Notes: generated by a model from the letters alone, not told the origin. A DNA stretch of 64,000 nt from Nitrospirales bacterium (GCA_029261295.1 JAJDBP010000033.1:1-64000); one strand, 5' to 3'. Shown: positions 51,163 to 61,451, counted from the stretch's first letter. Translations and numbers: made by a program.

Positions 51163-54100
51163 ATGAAGAACCCTTTGGTTTGGCTATCACGCAAATGGCG
51201 GGGCAGCGTCGTGTTTCGCATTTCTTCCAGTTTGATCTTTTCGATGGGACTGTTGCTATTAATTGGGGCGGTACTTATTGGTTATGGACAACGTGAGTTG
51301 CTTCAAGAGGCATTTCGGGAGCGAGGCGTGGCGGTGGCCAGAACCTTTTCGACGATCGGGTCTGCAGCTATTTTGGATAATTTGTATCGCTTTCAAGAAG
51401 CCATGTCGCGCTATGCGAAAGACACGGATCTTCAAATATTAGAAATCATTGATGAAGATAATATGGTTATTTCTTCTTTGCAGCCGACCGTCATTGGCAC
51501 CACGATATGGGATGACCCTCATTTAACAGAAGCTAGGCGTATGAGGTCGGAGGTGCAAGCCTTTGTCGACACTCCGGCCAATGGGATTATGTTCGTCGTC
51601 ATTGAGCCTCTATTGGACCAGGGAGAAATTGTGGCGTGGGTTCGGGTGGGGTTTTCGATGAATCGACTGTATCAAAAAGAATTGGAGCTGTGGGTGGGGC
51701 TCATGGTTATGGCTTGTATCTTTATCGGACTTGCCATCTTTGGTGTGAGAAAAGGGCTCTTTCAGATAGTGCCATTTTTACAGGGGATGATTGAAAAACT
51801 TCAGGGAGTGGCAAGGGTTACAGAGAAAGTCATTCCACGCAGCGAGTGGTTTTCTAGTAAGCCAATCCTAAAGGGTTTGATCGAGGAAAATATGGAGGGT
51901 GAGGTTGAGCAATTGGCCGGTGTGGCTAACCGAACGGCTAGCTTATTGGAGGATCGAACCAAAGCTCTCCAGCGGTTAATGGAGGCTCAAGAAACTAAAA
52001 ACCAGGAATTGACCCGTTTGGCTTCATTTCCTGAAATGAATCCTAATCCTGTTATCGAACTGGATATTAAAGGGCAGGTAACTTATGTCAATCCAGCAGG
52101 AAGCCTTGTGTTTCCTGAGCTATCTCATCTGGGTCTTGGGCACCCTGGCTTAGAGAAGGTGGTTAATGCGTTAGAAGCTGTCCTATCTGGCGAGGAAAAG
52201 ATGATTGTTCAAGAGGTTTCACTGTCTGATCGAGTGTTTGAGGCTCGGATTACTCTCGTGGAAGACAGTCACGTATTGCGAATCTATCTTCATGAAATTA
52301 CGCAGCGAAAAATGGCGGAGGAGCAAGTTCGAACAACGGCTCGTGAGTTAGAGATTTATAATCGAGAATTGGCGCAGTCACGTGATGCTGCATTAGAAGC
52401 GGCCACTGCGAAAACTGAATTTTTGGCCATGATGAGTCATGAAATCCGAACGCCAATGAATGGAGTGATTGGGATGACTGGTCTGCTCCTGGAGTCGAGT
52501 TTGGATCCCGAGCAACGAAAAATGACAGAAACGGTTCGTGTTTCTGGGGAAGCTCTGCTCACGATCATTAATGATATTTTAGATTTTTCAAAAATTGAAT
52601 CTGGGAAACTTGAATTGGAAGAGATCCCATTCGATCCCCAAGTCTGCATTGAGGAGGTCTTAGAGTTGCTTGCAGAGAGAGCTAATAGTAAAAACTTAGA
52701 ACTGACAAACTGGATTTTCCAGAACGTGCCGACTACCGTGCTGGGCGACCCAGGGCGATTTCGCCAGGTCCTCATGAATCTTGTGGCCAATGCAATAAAG
52801 TTTACCGAAGTAGGAGAAGTGTCTGTTCAGGTCGCATTAGTCAGTGAAAATGATCATGAAGTGGAATTGGATGTGAAGATTATTGATACAGGAATTGGTC
52901 TGACTCCTGAGCAACAAAGCAAACTTTTCCAATCATTCACTCAGGCGGATGGGTCAACAACTCGGAAGTATGGAGGGACAGGATTGGGCTTAGCTATCTC
53001 AAAGCAACTGGTGGAGGCCATGAATGGCACCATTAGTCTTTTCAGTGAACTTGGCCAGGGCAGCTGCTTCTCTTTGCAGTTTCGGTTTCGTCGGGCAGAA
53101 AGTTTGGCAGAGATTCAGGAACTTCCTCATGTGTTACAGGGACTCAGAATTTGTTGTGTGGATGATAACGAAACGAATCGGATGATCCTGTCTCATTATG
53201 CCCATGCCTGGGAGATGGAACCGGTATTAGCCGAAGGGGCGCAACAGGCGCTAGACATTTTACATGAACAGTTTCAGCAGGGAGCGCCTTGTGATCTGGC
53301 AATTTTGGATATGAACATGCCACAGATGAATGGGATGGATTTGGCAAAAGTTATTAAAGCTGACCCTGATTTGCAGAATCTGAAACTCGTGTTGCTCACC
53401 TCTAGTGGGCTTCGAGGTGATTCGGCTCGATCGAGAAATGTTGGATTTGAGGCATATCTGAGCAAGCCGGTTAGGAAAGGGGATTTGCGAGCAAGCTTGG
53501 AAATGGTGATGACCCATTCAACAACAAATGAAAAACGCGACTCCACAGATAGGAGAGAGGCCGAAGGGTCCATTGGTCAATCAGTTCAGGGTGTACCTAG
53601 GCATATTTTAGTGGTGGACGACCATGTGGTGAACCAACAGTTAGCTCAGATGATGCTAGAACGATTGGGACATCGAGTTGATGTAGTGGGGAATGGGTTC
53701 GAGGCTGTAGACGCCGTGAAGCGGATTCCCTATCAGCTGGTTTTAATGGACTGCCAGATGCCAGAAATGGATGGGTATGATGCTACCAGGACTATTCGGG
53801 AGTGGGAACTGCAAGTAGGGACAAGTAGTCAGGTGAATATGGGATCGAAAATGGGAGAAACTCCCACGCCAGTTGGAACTTTTGACTCCTCACACGACAC
53901 TCTACCCAATCCTCACATTCCTATAGTGGCGATGACCGCTAATGCCATGAAAGGGGATCGAGAGAAATGCCTTTCAGCCGGGATGGATGATTATCTGAGT
54001 AAGCCCATCAAGCATGAAGAACTTGCTGTGATGGTTGCCAAGTGGTTGCCGGCTAAAAAACACGGTGAGGACAGTATTACTGACTCAGTAGATGTATCGA

Positions 54101-54537
54101 ATTCCAAAAAATCCGAGAAACTCATAAAGAAAGAAAAAGATGACGCGTTCTCATTGAATGGCCAGACGGGCGTCTCTGAGCCCATTCTACCCTTGCATCT
54201 GATTGACGAATGGGAGCTTGCTGGGGGCAAGGAGTTTGTGGTGAAGATAGTGACTCAATTTGTCAATGATGCCATGGTGTGTGTTGAGAACATTCAAATC
54301 GCGGTAGATACTCAGCAAGCAAGTGATATGCAGGAAGCAGCTCATGGCTTGAAAGGAATGGCAGCAAATATGGGTTTGCCAGAGTTAGCTGAGTTGGCGC
54401 ATCAAATGGAAATTTTAGCTCGTGAGCAAAATCTCATTAAGAGCCCTTCCCTATTTGAATTGATGCAAAAAGAATTTGTTCGTGTGCAAACTGCTTTGCA
54501 ACAGTTGTTAGATTCAAGCCAGCCTCTTTCCCAATAA
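51163..54537 (+). CDS. Tripartite hybrid sensor histidine kinase (BarA-like)
   Basis: The 1124-residue protein has two membrane helices (about 20-43 and 174-194) around a periplasmic sensor region. A PAS-like segment (about 290-385) and a HisKA domain follow, with phospho-acceptor His426 in [15 protein letters not shown]. The HATPase domain has N-box [11 protein letters not shown] and G-boxes DTGIG and GGTGLGL. Two receiver domains have Asp716 in [12 protein letters not shown] and Asp863 in [15 protein letters not shown], and an HPt domain has His1061 in AAHGLKGMA. This is the full BarA-type phosphorelay in one chain. No response regulator gene is beside it, so its output partner lies elsewhere. 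It follows the redox cluster and might sense redox state. Confidence 0.9.
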   Translation: MKNPLVWLSRKWRGSVVFRISSSLIFSMGLLLLIGAVLIGYGQRELLQEAFRERGVAVARTFSTIGSAAILDNLYRFQEAMSRYAKDTDLQILEIIDEDNMVISSLQPTVIGTTIWDDPHLTEARRMRSEVQAFVDTPANGIMFVVIEPLLDQGEIVAWVRVGFSMNRLYQKELELWVGLMVMACIFIGLAIFGVRKGLFQIVPFLQGMIEKLQGVARVTEKVIPRSEWFSSKPILKGLIEENMEGEVEQLAGVANRTASLLEDRTKALQRLMEAQETKNQELTRLASFPEMNPNPVIELDIKGQVTYVNPAGSLVFPELSHLGLGHPGLEKVVNALEAVLSGEEKMIVQEVSLSDRVFEARITLVEDSHVLRIYLHEITQRKMAEEQVRTTARELEIYNRELAQSRDAALEAATAKTEFLAMMSHEIRTPMNGVIGMTGLLLESSLDPEQRKMTETVRVSGEALLTIINDILDFSKIESGKLELEEIPFDPQVCIEEVLELLAERANSKNLELTNWIFQNVPTTVLGDPGRFRQVLMNLVANAIKFTEVGEVSVQVALVSENDHEVELDVKIIDTGIGLTPEQQSKLFQSFTQADGSTTRKYGGTGLGLAISKQLVEAMNGTISLFSELGQGSCFSLQFRFRRAESLAEIQELPHVLQGLRICCVDDNETNRMILSHYAHAWEMEPVLAEGAQQALDILHEQFQQGAPCDLAILDMNMPQMNGMDLAKVIKADPDLQNLKLVLLTSSGLRGDSARSRNVGFEAYLSKPVRKGDLRASLEMVMTHSTTNEKRDSTDRREAEGSIGQSVQGVPRHILVVDDHVVNQQLAQMMLERLGHRVDVVGNGFEAVDAVKRIPYQLVLMDCQMPEMDGYDATRTIREWELQVGTSSQVNMGSKMGETPTPVGTFDSSHDTLPNPHIPIVAMTANAMKGDREKCLSAGMDDYLSKPIKHEELAVMVAKWLPAKKHGEDSITDSVDVSNSKKSEKLIKKEKDDAFSLNGQTGVSEPILPLHLIDEWELAGGKEFVVKIVTQFVNDAMVCVENIQIAVDTQQASDMQEAAHGLKGMAANMGLPELAELAHQMEILAREQNLIKSPSLFELMQKEFVRVQTALQQLLDSSQPLSQ

Positions 54538-55257
54538 TTTCACTTATACTTGAATTTCCACCAACCCACTAAGCAATCTTCCCACAGTTTTGGCTGATGT
54601 ATTTCGTAGGCAGCTCTATAAGCTGTCCTAACAGTTACTAAAATTTTTGAATAAAGATTCAGGGAAGTTGATGCTTGAAATGGCATGGTCTTTTTAAGGG
54701 AAGGTGACTCTATCGACTGTTCCCAGAAGTTGGTATCCATCTTTCAGAAACCGTTCTCCAGTTCGATGGAGTCTGGGGGCGCGGGTATACCAGACGGTGC
54801 AATTTGCCTCATATTTTCTGGCGAAGGGGGGTATAGCCTCGGCGTTGGGAATGATAAATAGCTGACTGACCAATACGAATCAGAAAGAGACAAAAATTTG
54901 TGTAGCTATCTCTGAATTTAGCCGCGTGAAATACATGGGATTCAGAGAGAATGTGTAGAGCAGATTGTCAGGCGAAAGACTAGAATAAATATGGATCAGG
55001 TTGGAAACTATGTCAATAAAAAACAAGGCTTTTCTCGCACTCTGCGTTGAGGAAGGAACAGGTAAGAATTGAGGCAGAAAGGTGGCCTTACTGAGTTCAA
55101 GTGCTCAATTTTTTATCGACAAAATTGGCGGATGATTTAGTCGTGAGAAATTATGAGAAAGCCGATGTTGTCATAGGGTCGTTTGGCTTGCCACAGAAGG
55201 GTATTCCTAGTATGCTCGGAGCTAAATCCCCTAATGGTATGGAGGAAAAACGGATTC
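54538..55257. other. 720-base stretch without a recognised gene
   Basis: I see no convincing gene. A minus-strand frame of 66 codons (54540-54740) has no motif and a weak ribosome site. Two short plus-strand frames starting at 54991 and 55010 have about 20 codons each and are not rich in Phe or Tyr, so they are not good attenuator leaders for pheA. The upstream extension of the pheA frame to 55183 is also judged non-coding. The region separates the sensor kinase from the aromatic operon and may hold the pheA promoter, but none is clear. Confidence 0.5.
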
Positions 55258-56340
55258 ATGGAAATTCCTGAGGATATTCAAGGGTGCCGGGAAGGCATTG
55301 ATCGGCTTGATGATGAAATTCTCAAGTTGCTGAATGAACGCTCCCAATATGTCTTACAAGTCGGGCATTTGAAAAAGAAACAAGACCCATCTGCGCATCT
55401 CCATACCCAAGGTCGAGAAGTCGCTATTGTCGAGCGACTTATGGCCAATAACCCTGGTCCATTTCCTAGCTCAGCCTTACGCCCGGTCTATCGGGAAATC
55501 ATGTCCGCTTCCTTATCCTTGGAAGGCATGCAAACCATTGCGTATTTGGGACCTCCTGCCACATTTACTCATTTGGCCGCCATGCGCAAATTTGGAGAAT
55601 CAGCTGACTACATCCCTGTGAATAGTATTAAGGATGTGTTTGATGATGTCGAACGCGGGCGTATGCGGTTTGGTGTAGTCCCGATTGAAAATTCAACCGA
55701 AGGGGTGGTCAACCATACCTTGGATCTGTTTGTGGATTCGCCATTGCTGATTTATGGTGAAGTGATGTTGGAAATTTCCCATCATTTTTTATCAAAGGCA
55801 CAGAAGCTTGAAGATATTAAAACGGTCTATTCTCATCCGCATGCCATAGCACAATGTCGGAATTGGTTGGAAGTTCATTTGCCTTCTGTCGCCATTGCGG
55901 AAGAACCCAGCACAGCACGCGCGGCAGAACGGTGTGTGGATGATCCGACGGCTGGGGCCATTGCCTCAGAACTAGCAGCGCAGTTATACGGGTTAACCAT
56001 CCTGCGGTCTCGTATTGAGGATAACATCAATAATTTTACGAGATTTTTAATTTTGTCTCTCCGGGGCGCAGAACAGACTGGACGAGATAAGACGTCCTTT
56101 CTTGTTTCGGCAAAAGATCGGGTGGGGGCGCTGTATGATCTCATCCGTCCCTTCTCTTCCTATGGCATCAATATGACCAAGATTGAATCGCGCCCTACTC
56201 GTCGAAAAGTCTGGGAATATCTGTTTTTTATGGACTTGGAAGGGCACCAAAACGATGATCGTGTGAAGAAAGCTCTGGATGAAGTGAAGTCCCGGTGCTT
56301 GTTTTTAAAAGTTTTAGGTTCTTATCCCATTCACAAATAA
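55258..56340 (+). CDS. pheA: Chorismate mutase / prephenate dehydratase PheA
   Basis: This fusion makes phenylpyruvate from chorismate through prephenate. ATG 55258, 12 bases after GGAGG, gives 360 residues. An AroQ-type mutase helix bundle (about 1-85; CREGIDRLDDEILKLLNERS) comes first. The dehydratase domain has AYLGPPATFTH, GVVPIENSTEGVVNHTLDLF and NNFTRFLIL with the catalytic Thr-Arg-Phe. The C-terminal ACT domain (about 275-360) carries GALYDLIRPFSSYGINMTKI and ESRPTRRKVWEY, the Phe feedback site. It heads the pheA-aminotransferase-aroF-tyrA-aroA set. Confidence 0.95.
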   Translation: MEIPEDIQGCREGIDRLDDEILKLLNERSQYVLQVGHLKKKQDPSAHLHTQGREVAIVERLMANNPGPFPSSALRPVYREIMSASLSLEGMQTIAYLGPPATFTHLAAMRKFGESADYIPVNSIKDVFDDVERGRMRFGVVPIENSTEGVVNHTLDLFVDSPLLIYGEVMLEISHHFLSKAQKLEDIKTVYSHPHAIAQCRNWLEVHLPSVAIAEEPSTARAAERCVDDPTAGAIASELAAQLYGLTILRSRIEDNINNFTRFLILSLRGAEQTGRDKTSFLVSAKDRVGALYDLIRPFSSYGINMTKIESRPTRRKVWEYLFFMDLEGHQNDDRVKKALDEVKSRCLFLKVLGSYPIHK

Positions 56341-56381
56341 CCCTCTTTCAAAGAACATGTCCTATATATTGGTTGACTGAT

Positions 56382-57476
56382 ATGGCGTTGCACGTTCATC
56401 CAACCATCGCTTCACTAAAACCCTATTCTCCAGGGAAGCCGCTTTCTGAACTTGAACGCGAGTTGGGGATTGGTCAAGCCATTAAATTGGCTTCTAATGA
56501 AAACCCATGGGGCCCCTCTCCAAAAGCTCTTCAGGTGCTTGAGGAGACATCAGCTTCGCTTCATCGGTACCCTGATGGGGGAGCACATGAACTGCGGCAG
56601 GCTATAGCGAAGAAATGGCAGATGCCCCAAGATCAGGTTCTTGTTGGTAATGGGTCTGATGAAATTATAAGCCTGTTGATTAAAACATTTTTAGCTCCTG
56701 GGGAAGAAGCGGTCATGGCTGACCTGACATTTGTCATGTATCGTTTATCGGTTTTGGGTGGTCATGGTGTGCCGATTGAAGTGCCTCTGAAAAATTGGGC
56801 TCATGATTTGTCGGCAATGGCAGAGGCTGTCACCGATCAAACTCGTCTTTTTTTCATTTGTAATCCCAACAACCCTACTGGGACCATGTTGTCAGCTAGG
56901 GAGATTGAATCAGTCTTGGACAAAATTCCTAACCATGTGATTGTGGTGTTCGATGAGGCCTATTACGAATATGTTCGTAATCCTGAATATCCAGATAGTT
57001 TGCAATATGTTCGAGAAGGGCGACCGGTTGTGGTGTTGCGGACCTTTTCGAAAATTTACGGTCTTGCTGGATTGCGTGTGGGCTATGGAATTACGACTTC
57101 GGAGATTGCGGGCTACGTCAATCGAGTTCGTCCCCCATTTAATGTTAATAGCTTGGCGCAGGAGGCTGCCAAAGCCGCGTTGTTAGATGAAGAACACGTC
57201 ACGAAAAGTTTTGCTATGAATGAAGCTGAAATGACGTTTCTGGAAGAAGGGTTAACCAAATTGGGGTTTGTGACAATTCCAACGCAAGCCAACTTTATTT
57301 ATTTTGATGTGGGTATGGATGGCGCAGCCATATTCGATGCTCTTCTGAGTGAAGGGGTGATCGTACGGCATATCCGTGGGTCTATGATTCGTGTCACGAT
57401 TGGACAACCCACAGAAAATCGACGATTTTTGGAAGCCCTAGAACATGTGCTCCCAACCCTGACAAAATCCGTCTAA
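56382..57476 (+). CDS. hisC: Histidinol-phosphate / aromatic aminotransferase (HisC family)
   Basis: This is a PLP enzyme of aminotransferase fold type I. ATG 56382 gives 364 residues and the typical start; the frame is open upstream over the end of pheA but that part does not look real. Motifs are IKLASNENPWGPSPKAL, NGSDEIISLLIKTFLAPGEE, FICNPNNPTGT, FDEAYYEY, and the PLP lysine in TFSKIYGLAGLRVGY. HisC enzymes often also transaminate phenylpyruvate and hydroxyphenylpyruvate, and the position between pheA and tyrA argues for that use here. Confidence 0.88.
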   Translation: MALHVHPTIASLKPYSPGKPLSELERELGIGQAIKLASNENPWGPSPKALQVLEETSASLHRYPDGGAHELRQAIAKKWQMPQDQVLVGNGSDEIISLLIKTFLAPGEEAVMADLTFVMYRLSVLGGHGVPIEVPLKNWAHDLSAMAEAVTDQTRLFFICNPNNPTGTMLSAREIESVLDKIPNHVIVVFDEAYYEYVRNPEYPDSLQYVREGRPVVVLRTFSKIYGLAGLRVGYGITTSEIAGYVNRVRPPFNVNSLAQEAAKAALLDEEHVTKSFAMNEAEMTFLEEGLTKLGFVTIPTQANFIYFDVGMDGAAIFDALLSEGVIVRHIRGSMIRVTIGQPTENRRFLEALEHVLPTLTKSV

Positions 57477-57488
57477 GTTGAAGTTGCC

Positions 57489-58502
57489 ATGATTATCGTC
57501 TTAAAACCTGAAGCGACTGAGCAAGATATTGAACATTTGGTTGATCGTCTTCGTTCATTAGGTTTGAAATCCCAAATCACAAAAGGGGAAGAGCGAACCG
57601 TAGTTGGTGTCATTGGAGATGAGCGGGTTTTGCAAGGCCAGCCTTTGACTGTATTTCCAGGTGTTGAAAGCGTCACACCGATTTTGGCTCCCTGGAAATT
57701 AGTCAGTCGAGAGTTTCAACCACATGATTCTGTGATTGATGTGGCTGGGGTAAAAATTGGTGGCCCGAAGATTACGGTGATGGCTGGTCCCTGCGCGGTG
57801 GAAAAATTAGAGATTACCGTGGGTATTGCAAAGGAGGTAGCTAAATCTGGCGCCACCATTCTGAGAGGAGGCGCCTATAAGCCGCGCTCTTCGCCTTACT
57901 CCTTCCAGGGTTTGGGACAGGAAGGCTTGAGTTTCCTGGCTGAGGCGCGAAAACAAACGAAACTTCCAGTGGTCAGTGAAATTCTAGATGCCAGGGATTT
58001 AGGGTTTTTCTTGGAGCATGCAGATATTATTCAGATTGGTGCTCGCAATATGCAAAATTTTGAATTGCTCAAAGAAGTTGGGGCTTATGATAAACCCGTG
58101 TTACTAAAGCGGGGTTTGTCGGCAACTATTAAAGAATTTTTATTGTCTGCGGAATATATCATGTCTCGGGGTAATCGCAATGTCATGTTGTGTGAACGTG
58201 GCATTCGAACCTTTGAGACGCAATATCGGAATACGCTGGATCTGTCGGCCGTACCAACCTTAAAGGAAATGTCGCATTTACCAGTCATAGTAGACCCTAG
58301 CCATGCGACAGGAAATTGGAAGTTGGTCGCTCCCATGGCCAAGGCGGCTATTGCTGCTGGCGCTGATGGTTTGTTAATTGAAGTGCATTCAAATCCAGAA
58401 TGTGCTTTGTGCGATGGAGAAGAATCATTGAAGCCTGCCAGGTTTCACACCTTAATGGCTGACCTGACCAAGGTTGCCCAGGCCGTTGGGCGAGAACTCT
58501 AA
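57489..58502 (+). CDS. aroF: DAHP synthase, type I-beta with N-terminal regulatory domain
   Basis: DAHP synthase condenses PEP and erythrose 4-phosphate, the first step to aromatic compounds. The 337-residue protein has an N-terminal ferredoxin-like domain (about 1-68; MIIVLKPEATEQDIEHLVDR) like that of Thermotoga DAHP synthase, the known site of Tyr or Phe feedback. The catalytic barrel has MAGPCAVE, LRGGAYKPRSSPYSFQGLG, the IQIGARNMQNFELL motif, LLKRG, and PVIVDPSHATG. Putting it beside pheA and tyrA brings control points together. Confidence 0.94.
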   Translation: MIIVLKPEATEQDIEHLVDRLRSLGLKSQITKGEERTVVGVIGDERVLQGQPLTVFPGVESVTPILAPWKLVSREFQPHDSVIDVAGVKIGGPKITVMAGPCAVEKLEITVGIAKEVAKSGATILRGGAYKPRSSPYSFQGLGQEGLSFLAEARKQTKLPVVSEILDARDLGFFLEHADIIQIGARNMQNFELLKEVGAYDKPVLLKRGLSATIKEFLLSAEYIMSRGNRNVMLCERGIRTFETQYRNTLDLSAVPTLKEMSHLPVIVDPSHATGNWKLVAPMAKAAIAAGADGLLIEVHSNPECALCDGEESLKPARFHTLMADLTKVAQAVGREL

Positions 58503-58544
58503 TGGATCTCCCCACTTCACTCTAACTTTCTTGTCTCATTCCTC

Positions 58545-59432
58545 ATGGCGAGTTCTTCATCAGAATATCTGTTTCAGCAAGTCACGATCATCGGTGTCGG
58601 TCTTTTAGGTGGATCACTTGGCCTCCTTCTTAAGGAGCAAGGGTTAGCCAAATCCGTTCTAGGGATTGGTCGTCGACGGCCAAACCTTGAATTGGCGGTA
58701 GAACTTGGGGCTATTGATCGTTTCTTTTCGGAAGCGAAAGAGGCTGCCCGAGACTCTGATTTGATTGTCTTGGCCACGCCGGTTGATACCTATGTTTCTC
58801 ATGTTCAAGATTGGGGATCCTTTATTCCAACCGGGGCTATTGTCAGTGATGTAGGTAGTGTGAAAGGGAAATTAGTGTTTGATTTGGAGGAGGCCCTTCC
58901 TCCAACGGTGAATTTTGTTGGGGCCCATCCAATTGCTGGGAAAGAAAAATCAGGTGTGGCTCATGCCACATCGAAGCTATTTAATGGAGCCCGTTGTATC
59001 GTGACGCCAACCAACCATACCAACGAAAAGGCTCTGGCCAAAGTGCGAGATCTGTGGGAAAGGGCCGGCTCAGATGTCGTGTTGATGGACCCCATGGTTC
59101 ATGATTGGGTCTTGGGGGCTGTGAGCCATCTTCCGCATATTGTAGCTTTTTCACTCATGCAGGCATTACAAGAGTTACAGGACGTGACGTCTGAGGGGTT
59201 AAACTTGTTAGATTTTTCCGGAGGTGGCTTGCGGGATACCACCCGCATTGCAGCAAGTTCACCTGAGATGTGGCGGGATATTTGTTTGGCCAATCGTGAA
59301 AATTTATTGAAGATGGTTGATCAATACATCTCTCAGCTTCAAGGATTTAGGCAGCTTTTGAATGATCAAGATGGTGCTGGTTTAGCGAAAAGTATTGAAC
59401 AAGCCAAAATGTTGCGGGAAAGATTGCCATGA
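58545..59432 (+). CDS. tyrA: Prephenate dehydrogenase TyrA
   Basis: TyrA oxidatively decarboxylates prephenate to hydroxyphenylpyruvate for tyrosine. The 295-residue protein has the NAD-binding IIGVGLLGGSLGLLLKEQG, then DVGSVKGKLV, the HPIAGKEKSGVAHA motif with the catalytic His, and AVSHLPHIVAFSL. No ACT domain follows, so this is the short monofunctional form. An arogenate preference cannot be excluded. Its stop overlaps the aroA start (ATGA). Confidence 0.94.
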   Translation: MASSSSEYLFQQVTIIGVGLLGGSLGLLLKEQGLAKSVLGIGRRRPNLELAVELGAIDRFFSEAKEAARDSDLIVLATPVDTYVSHVQDWGSFIPTGAIVSDVGSVKGKLVFDLEEALPPTVNFVGAHPIAGKEKSGVAHATSKLFNGARCIVTPTNHTNEKALAKVRDLWERAGSDVVLMDPMVHDWVLGAVSHLPHIVAFSLMQALQELQDVTSEGLNLLDFSGGGLRDTTRIAASSPEMWRDICLANRENLLKMVDQYISQLQGFRQLLNDQDGAGLAKSIEQAKMLRERLP

Positions 59433-60727
59433 GTCAGCTATCAATTGCGCCGGCTACACGGCCACTGATTGGGACGGTGACAGTTCCTGGCGATAAATCC
59501 ATCACTCACCGAGCATTAATCCTTGGGGCATTGGCAGAAGGCTGCACTCGAATCACCGGATATTCCCAGGGAGAAGATTGCTTGAATACCTTAAGAGTCA
59601 TTCGGGATTTAGGGAGCGACGTTCAGGAATTTTCCGATGGTTTAGATGTAACGGGTAAAGGCCTTTGGGGGTTCACTGAACCATCAAAAGAGTTAGATTG
59701 TGGAAACTCTGGGACAGGGCTTCGACTATTGGCTGGTGTCCTTGCGGGACAAAAATTCTTCTCAATCCTCACTGGTGATGGGTCGTTACGAGGTCGGCCA
59801 ATGGGTCGAGTGGTTAAACCCTTGCGAGAAATGGGAGCGACTATTTCAGGTAGGCGGAATGGGGATTTAGCACCATTAGCTTTTCAAGGTGGCGCGCTTC
59901 AGGCCATAAAGTATGAATCTCCAGTTGCTAGTGCTCAGATTAAATCCTGCGTGCTACTTGCGGGACTCTTTGCCAAAGGGACTACCACTATTACCGAGCC
60001 GATGAAATCTCGAGATCATTCCGAGCGTATGCTGAAGTATTTGGGGGTTCCCCTGCAGGTTGAAGGTTGTAGTGTTCAGGTGGAAGGGCAAAAGTCTTTT
60101 GAGGGGAAACCTATCGTTGTTCCAGGTGATATTTCGGCTGCGGCATTTTTTCTGGTTGCCGCTTCAATCGTTCCTGACTCCGAAGTTTTGCTCAATGGAA
60201 TTGGGTTGAATCCAGAACGGACTGGAATCCTTGACGTACTTTCAGCCATGGGAGCTGACATTACCATTTTCAACGCACGGGATGAATCAGGTGAGCCGAT
60301 GGGTGATTTACGTGTTCGGGCTTCTCGCCTTAGGGGAACCACCATAGGGCCGGACCTGATTCCTAAGACCATAGATGAATTACCTATTCTCTGCGTGGCG
60401 GCTGCATTGGCAGAGGGAGAAACTAGAATTACCGGAGCGCAGGAATTACGAGTCAAGGAAACAGATCGCATTCATGCAATGGCAGTAGAATTGGCCAAAA
60501 TTGGAGTGTTGTTAGAAGAACAACCAGATGGTTTGGTCATTCAGGGGGGCTCCACCGTGTTTGGAGCCCAATGTCAAAGTTATGGGGATCACCGTGTGGT
60601 CATGTCATTGGCTATTGCGGGTTTAGTGGCAAAGGAGCCAGTTGTGATTGAGGATGTAGATTGCGTAGAAACATCATTCCCAGGATTTCATGGTAAGCTA
60701 TTGGATTTATTGACAAATTCCAGGTGA
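59429..60727 (+). CDS. aroA: EPSP synthase AroA
   Basis: AroA transfers enolpyruvate from PEP to shikimate 3-phosphate. The 432-residue protein has VPGDKSITHRALILGALAEG with the catalytic Lys, the LDCGNSGTGLRLLAGVLAGQ motif and GDGSLRGRPMGRVVKPLREM. It also has SAQIKSCVLLAGLFAKG, and KETDRI and GDHRVVMSLAIAGL late. The GNSGTG loop carries an Ala-free GTGLRL sequence. It shares four bases with tyrA, and its 3-prime end contains a strong promoter for cmk. Confidence 0.95.
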   Translation: MSQLSIAPATRPLIGTVTVPGDKSITHRALILGALAEGCTRITGYSQGEDCLNTLRVIRDLGSDVQEFSDGLDVTGKGLWGFTEPSKELDCGNSGTGLRLLAGVLAGQKFFSILTGDGSLRGRPMGRVVKPLREMGATISGRRNGDLAPLAFQGGALQAIKYESPVASAQIKSCVLLAGLFAKGTTTITEPMKSRDHSERMLKYLGVPLQVEGCSVQVEGQKSFEGKPIVVPGDISAAAFFLVAASIVPDSEVLLNGIGLNPERTGILDVLSAMGADITIFNARDESGEPMGDLRVRASRLRGTTIGPDLIPKTIDELPILCVAAALAEGETRITGAQELRVKETDRIHAMAVELAKIGVLLEEQPDGLVIQGGSTVFGAQCQSYGDHRVVMSLAIAGLVAKEPVVIEDVDCVETSFPGFHGKLLDLLTNSR

Positions 60728-60737
60728 CGTTTATAAT
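60710..60737 (+). promoter_or_regulatory. Consensus sigma70-type promoter for cmk-plsC-rpsA
   Basis: TTGACA at 60710-60715 and TATAAT at 60732-60737, 16 bases apart, both match the consensus perfectly. The -35 box lies inside the last codons of aroA. The start would be near 60744, giving a leader of about 27 bases before cmk. Confidence 0.8.
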
Positions 60738-60770
60738 AGGTCTGAAAATTTTTGTCATGAGGAGAAGAGA

Positions 60771-61451
60771 ATCGTTCAACCCCGTCGATTAGTTATTGCC
60801 ATTGACGGTCCAGCCGGGGTTGGAAAAAGTACAGTTTCCAAATGCTTGGCTGATCGTCTCTATTATGGCTATCTTGATACCGGAGCTCTCTATCGGGCCC
60901 TTGCTTGGAAAGTGCACCAAAGGCATATTGAGCCACACGACATTGATCTCATTGAAGCACTCCTATCGCAAACAAGTCTGAAATTAGTCGCTGACTCAAA
61001 TGGCTTTGCCATTAAAATTGATGGTCAGCTCATGGATCAAAAAGAACTTCGTTCCCCCCACGTTAGCCAATTGGCTTCATCGATAGCTGTCTTGCCGGTG
61101 GTGCGAGAATGGTTGCTTCCAATTCAACAAGAAGTTGGAAAAACTGGCGGAGTGGTAGCAGAAGGAAGGGATATGGGTACTCGAGTCTTCCCACAGGCGG
61201 ATATTAAATTTTTTTTGGAAGCAGACGTGAATGTTCGTGCTCGCCGTCGCCAGCAAGAAATGTCTGATAAGGGCAAGCCTGTTGAGTATGAAACAGTACG
61301 TGATGAAATGATCATGAGAGATACGCGAGACCAAAGTCGATCCATTGATCCTTTGCGCCCTTCTCCCGAAGCGATTAGGATCGAAACCTCTCAACAGTCA
61401 GTTGAAGAGGTCATTGTTCAGATGATGGGTAGGATTGCGGCCCGTTTGTGA
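60771..61451 (+). CDS. cmk: Cytidylate kinase with an apparent ATC start codon
   Basis: Cmk phosphorylates CMP and dCMP. From ATC 60771 the protein has 226 residues, normal for the family, with P-loop G13-P-A-G-V-G-K-S-T, YYGYLDTGALYRALAW, EGRDMGTRVFPQADIKFFL and RDTRDQSRSIDPLRP. No ATG, GTG or TTG is in frame upstream of the P-loop; the first is TTG 60846, inside the P-loop domain. ATC 60771 stands six bases after GAGGAG, an ideal distance. ATG 60757 is out of frame and stops after 11 codons. Either a rare ATC start or a one-base error near the start is implied. Confidence 0.88.
   Translation: MVQPRRLVIAIDGPAGVGKSTVSKCLADRLYYGYLDTGALYRALAWKVHQRHIEPHDIDLIEALLSQTSLKLVADSNGFAIKIDGQLMDQKELRSPHVSQLASSIAVLPVVREWLLPIQQEVGKTGGVVAEGRDMGTRVFPQADIKFFLEADVNVRARRRQQEMSDKGKPVEYETVRDEMIMRDTRDQSRSIDPLRPSPEAIRIETSQQSVEEVIVQMMGRIAARL

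Noticed and set aside
54756-54771. T-arm-like CTCCA-GTTCGA-TGGAG element
   Set aside because: The loop has six bases instead of seven, and no acceptor, D or anticodon stems surround it.
56295-56381. Upstream extension of the aminotransferase frame over pheA
   Set aside because: The extra 29 codons overlap pheA and do not resemble HisC; ATG 56382 gives the family start.
60757-60792. ATG start for cmk
   Set aside because: It is out of frame with cmk and stops after 11 codons; ATC 60771 fits better unless the sequence has an indel.
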